Position numbers and translations under genes: made by a program
The notes under the pieces: generated by a model
The model's database searches: none
Told to the model about the DNA's origin: nothing
What the model saw: the letters and a program-made list of their open reading frames with translations, nothing else
Shown here: piece by piece, positions 61,101-64,000 of the stretch
How positions within the stretch are numbered: position 1 is the first letter of the stretch
How the letters are laid out: every line of letters begins with the position of its first letter
Assembly (NCBI GenBank): GCA_011525625.1
Contig: WYAX01000029.1
Coordinates: 62,001-126,000 of the forward strand
DNA: 64,000 nucleotides
Origin: Nitrospira defluvii
GTDB lineage: Bacteria; Nitrospirota; Nitrospiria; Nitrospirales; Nitrospiraceae
Direction of reading: 5' to 3'

Positions 61101-61730
61101 ATGCCGCCACTCCTCCGACGTCGCCCGACTGTGAGTTGGTTCTGTGCCGGCACGGCCTTGTCTGCCCTCTGTTTTTGGTCTCTGTCGTCCTGGTTCACCA
61201 TTGCCAACGACTGGCTGGGCCTTCGGATCACCTACGACACCAGACCGTGGTGGCTGGTCTCTGCCATGACGACGGCTTCTCTGCTGCCCTGGCTGTCGCT
61301 GGGGCTGGTGGTGCTGCTGAGGCGGTGGCGGGGGGCTGCGTACAGGGCGACGGCCTTCGGGTCCGGGATTCTGGCGCCGTATCTCCTGGCGATAGGGTGC
61401 CTGTTGCTTCTGCCGACGCTGGACGATCATTGGCATCGGCGCGGATTCGACGCTGCTCTGTGGAAGGCGAATCGGGCGGCAGATCCGCTCTGGCCGGACC
61501 GTCTCTGCATGGTCGACGATCTGCTCGCACACGTCACGTTCGTCGGTCTGCCGCAGGAGCATGTGGTCGAACTACTCGGGCCTGGTGACAGGGATCGTGC
61601 CCGGAGCGGGTGGGATGTGGTGTATGAGTTGGGACCGCAGCGAGGCGCGTTCCGGATGGATAAAGAATCGTTGGCCATGCGGTTTAGCCGGGACGGCCGG
61701 GTAGTGGAGTCTCGAATTCTGGTCGACTAG
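61101..61730 (+). CDS. Membrane protein of unknown function
   Basis: A 209-residue protein with three predicted membrane helices in its N-terminal 115 residues (about 11-32, 52-72 and 88-106) and a soluble C-terminal domain of about 90 residues. A VEL-LGPGDRDRARSGWDVVYELGP segment resembles small outer-membrane-lipoprotein-like folds of the SmpA type (helix, then G-x-P/A-x-x-x, then strand). Start codons: ATG 61101 (no clear ribosome site) or ATG 61008. No partner is adjacent. Confidence 0.6.
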   Translation: MPPLLRRRPTVSWFCAGTALSALCFWSLSSWFTIANDWLGLRITYDTRPWWLVSAMTTASLLPWLSLGLVVLLRRWRGAAYRATAFGSGILAPYLLAIGCLLLLPTLDDHWHRRGFDAALWKANRAADPLWPDRLCMVDDLLAHVTFVGLPQEHVVELLGPGDRDRARSGWDVVYELGPQRGAFRMDKESLAMRFSRDGRVVESRILVD

Positions 61731-62139
61731 CGGCTGCGGTGATGACCCCTCTGCGGGCGCCAGACTCCTTTCCCGCCTCCCCCCTGCCACACTCCTCGCA
61801 TCGACCGGTTGCCGGTTTTCAGGTCGTCGGCGCCGGTCCGGGGGGGTAGGCTTCCTCTGGCGGATTCGGACGTTTCATGTAGTCGGATTCAATTAGGATG
61901 TCCCATGTGGATCTACAAAGTCGGGTAAATCGTCCCGCTCCGTGGTTTTCTGTGCTTCTTGTCTTGACCTCACCTCCGACTGCGTGTATTTTTCGCGCCT
62001 AAATTTTCTATATACGTATTCTTGCGTTGTACGCAGGGTTCAGCTGGTGGAACGAGTAGGGATGGCTTTCTACTCGGCGGAGCGTGGCCGGCCTCCGTTG
62101 CACATCAGCGGCGGCCCCTGTTTGGATGAGGAGGGATGA
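61731..62139. other. Long upstream region of the GH20-like gene
   Basis: No gene is supported. It carries the best sigma-70 promoter of the right half of the window (61964-61992) and a 148-base leader before the ATG at 62140. Two short open frames have no starts of interest. Confidence 0.5.
61964..61992 (+). promoter_or_regulatory. Sigma-70-like promoter of the GH20-like lipoprotein
   Basis: TTGACC (61964-61969), a 17-base spacer and TATTTT (61987-61992). The -35 box matches 5 of 6 consensus bases and the -10 box 4 of 6. Confidence 0.5.
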
Positions 62140-63201
62140 ATGAGCCGTGTTGTCGGGCTCTGGTGTATGTTGGTGACCCTCTGGGCCGGATGCGGAACGG
62201 CAGATGCCGCGATAGAGTCCTCTTCAGGATCCGGCGAAGAGACGATGCGAATCATGTATGTTTCCCTGGCCGGGACCGACCCGCTGGAGCGTGCGCGTGA
62301 ACTGGTGAATACGGCGCAGGCAGCGGGATTTACCGCGATTCAGGTGTTGCTGGCCGATGGGGTGCAATTCGACCATGCGCCCTGGAAGCCGGCGAAGGGG
62401 GCATGGACCAAAGCGGAATTTCTGTCGTGGGCGGCCTATGCCCGTGCTCACGGACTGGAGGTGATTCCGGAGGTCAAACTGCTCACCCATCAGGAACAGT
62501 TTTTTCAAAAGCGTTATCCCACCCTCATGTTTAATTCCGTGTCCTACGATCCGCGGAAAGATGAGACCTATACGGTCGTCTTTGCCTTTCTCGATGAGGT
62601 GATCGAGGCCTTGCATCCCAAGGCGATCCATATCGGACATGACGAGGCGTTCGGATGGACGGTCGGGCAGGTCTCAAAATGGTTGAAGTTCGGGGAGAGT
62701 ATGATTCCCGCGGACCTGTTCATGCGGGATGTGCGGCGGGTTCATGCCTATCTGACGGCGAAAGGCATCGGGACCTGGATGTGGGCCGACATGCTCTTGA
62801 GCCCGGCGGAGTTTCCCGGCCTTCCGACACGACATCTGCACGGGGTCGCGGCCGGGTACGGCAAACCGCTTCGTGACCAGCTCCCACGAGATATCGTGAT
62901 GTGCGAATGGCATTATGGGGAAGCGCAGGCACAGTTTCCGTCGATGGCCGCGATGCAGAGGGAGGGATTTCGGGTGATCGGTGCGACCTGGAAACAAGAG
63001 GCGACGATGCGCAGCGTCAGCCGCTATGCCTTGTCCCGGCGTGCCTATGGCCTGATGGCGACGACCTGGCTCCATGTGCGACAGAGCGACACCGAGCTGG
63101 TCAAGTGGATTATCCAGGCCTCCGGCGCGCTATTCCGGAATCCCGATGCGGTCGTTCCGCCGATGCCCGCCTCCGTCGGCACTTCCAAGGGGCGCGGATA
63201 G
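62140..63201 (+). CDS. GH20-like glycosidase lipoprotein
   Basis: A 353-residue lipoprotein: signal sequence ending in the lipobox LWAGC. The mature part follows the catalytic barrel of glycoside hydrolase family 20 (beta-N-acetylhexosaminidases): YARAHGLEVIPEVKLLTH as strand 3, then AIHIGHDEAFGW with the D-E pair used in substrate-assisted catalysis, GTWMWADMLL and later TTWLHVR. The usual N-terminal non-catalytic GH20b domain is absent, and the enzyme is short. GAGGAGG precedes ATG 62140. Activity on beta-hexosaminides in the envelope is likely but not certain. Confidence 0.75.
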   Translation: MSRVVGLWCMLVTLWAGCGTADAAIESSSGSGEETMRIMYVSLAGTDPLERARELVNTAQAAGFTAIQVLLADGVQFDHAPWKPAKGAWTKAEFLSWAAYARAHGLEVIPEVKLLTHQEQFFQKRYPTLMFNSVSYDPRKDETYTVVFAFLDEVIEALHPKAIHIGHDEAFGWTVGQVSKWLKFGESMIPADLFMRDVRRVHAYLTAKGIGTWMWADMLLSPAEFPGLPTRHLHGVAAGYGKPLRDQLPRDIVMCEWHYGEAQAQFPSMAAMQREGFRVIGATWKQEATMRSVSRYALSRRAYGLMATTWLHVRQSDTELVKWIIQASGALFRNPDAVVPPMPASVGTSKGRG

Positions 63202-63562
63202 AAGACCGGCCTCTGCGCCTGCCCCCGATGAGCCAACGACATGCCTCTCCCGGTCGAGACCCAGTTCTGAACGTCTGCCCCCCACACGTCCTTCTCCGGT
63301 CGCTCGTGGCTGTCGTCGATGTCTCCAAGCCAGGGCTGCCCCCGTCATCCAGGCCACGGTTGTAAGTTCAGCCGTCACGATGCCGGTCTTCCTGCATGCG
63401 AGCTGCGGCGATGCGGAACGCCATGCTGCAGAGAGACGGGAGTGGACCGCGCCGGTCCGGAACACGTAGAATGCGCCTCCGCCCTGTCCGCGCCGCCGGG
63501 ATCACGCGGGCGAGGGCACGGCGGGTTCGGAGCAATCGTGTAATGACTAGGAAGGGATCGTC
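63202..63562. other. Intergenic region before ychF
   Basis: No convincing gene in 361 bases. The open frames here (plus and minus) overlap in all frames and lack ribosome sites. No hairpin I trust. Confidence 0.4.
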
Positions 63563-64000
63563 ATGAGTGTGAAATGTGGAATCGTCGGGCTGCCGAACGT
63601 GGGCAAGTCCACCCTCTTCAACGCGCTGACCAAGTCGGGGATTGCGGCGGAGAATTACCCGTTCTGTACCATTGAACCGAATATCGGAGTGGTGGAAGTC
63701 CCCGATGCGAGAATGCAGGCGCTGGCGGATATCGTCAAGCCGCAGCGGATGCAGTATGCCACGACCGAGTTTGTGGACATTGCCGGCTTGGTCGCCGGGG
63801 CCTCCAAGGGCGAAGGCTTGGGCAACCAGTTTCTCGCCAATATTCGTGAAACCGACGGGATCGTCAATGTGGTGCGCTGTTTTGAGGACGACAATGTCGT
63901 CCACGTGGCGGGCAAGGTCGATCCGATCTCCGATATTACCACGATCGTGACGGAGCTCGCGCTGGCCGACCTGACGACTGTTGAAAAGGCGCAGGAACGG
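63563..64000 (+). CDS. ychF: Redox-regulated ATPase/GTPase YchF, 5' part
   Basis: The first 146 residues of a YchF/OLA1-type P-loop protein that runs past the end of the window. Motifs: G1 [10 protein letters not shown]2 region [11 protein letters not shown] and G3 DIAGLV. YchF prefers ATP over GTP and associates with ribosomes and stress responses. The ATG at 63563 is preceded by AGGAAGGGAT. Confidence 0.95.
   Translation, partial: MSVKCGIVGLPNVGKSTLFNALTKSGIAAENYPFCTIEPNIGVVEVPDARMQALADIVKPQRMQYATTEFVDIAGLVAGASKGEGLGNQFLANIRETDGIVNVVRCFEDDNVVHVAGKVDPISDITTIVTELALADLTTVEKAQER

Overview
The window is a GC-rich bacterial chromosome segment. Gene content (a two-gene sigma-like and coiled-coil membrane module beside a GT81-like glycosyltransferase, PPi-type phosphofructokinase, OPT transporter, many small lipoproteins, PAS-rich histidine kinase with fused receiver, Ycf46-like AAA ATPase) and the codon style suggest a Nitrospira-type member of the Nitrospirota. 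This assignment is inference from overall impression; no rRNA marker is present. No rRNA, tRNA or CRISPR array was seen.

Layout. 1-2800: end of an unknown gene, a small-protein/PIN pair, a nested palindromic repeat, a secreted protein, proC. 2806-8856: a small conserved gene whose 3' end is the target of an integrated element of about 5.9 kb. The element is bounded by 21-bp direct repeats (2949-2969 and 8805-8825) and restores the target's C-terminus. Its left half carries a tyrosine integrase, CGNR-type zinc-finger protein, excisionase-like HTH protein, a possible Rep-like protein, a Cys-rich protein and GC-rich hairpins. Its right half is AT-richer cargo of four genes, with a strong promoter bracketed by an inverted repeat, three small winged-helix-like proteins and one HEPN/Abi-C-like protein. 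Just outside the right repeat sits a one-piece GmrSD-type restriction enzyme (8961-10844).

11041-38000 is mostly core genome: glycosyltransferase and sigma-like/coiled-coil module, 2-keto-acid decarboxylase, rlmI, OPT transporter, XRE regulator, a TrmH-type methyltransferase, radA, a lipoprotein-tsaB-rimI run, tatC, a BNR-repeat protein, cyclophilin, a complete RND efflux operon led by a single-domain response regulator, a CZB-domain protein and tandem paralogous MFS transporters.

39424-45591 is a second accessory block with lower GC and loose spacing. It encodes a DUF2235 hydrolase with C-terminal membrane segments, a two-TM SLATT-like protein, a protein joining a papain-like (C1A) protease domain to an alpha/beta-hydrolase domain, and a helical membrane protein. 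The predicted protease, lipase and membrane activities make it one of two candidates for an undescribed defence or toxin system; the four-gene cargo at 6623-8588 is the other.

45592-64000 returns to host-like genes: lipoprotein, PilZ protein, large hybrid sensor kinase convergent with a stand-alone receiver, PPi-type phosphofructokinase plus aldose epimerase, TPR protein, an AAA ATPase with an upstream J-domain/ERCC4-nuclease fusion, galE, secreted proteins, a GH20-like lipoprotein and the start of ychF.
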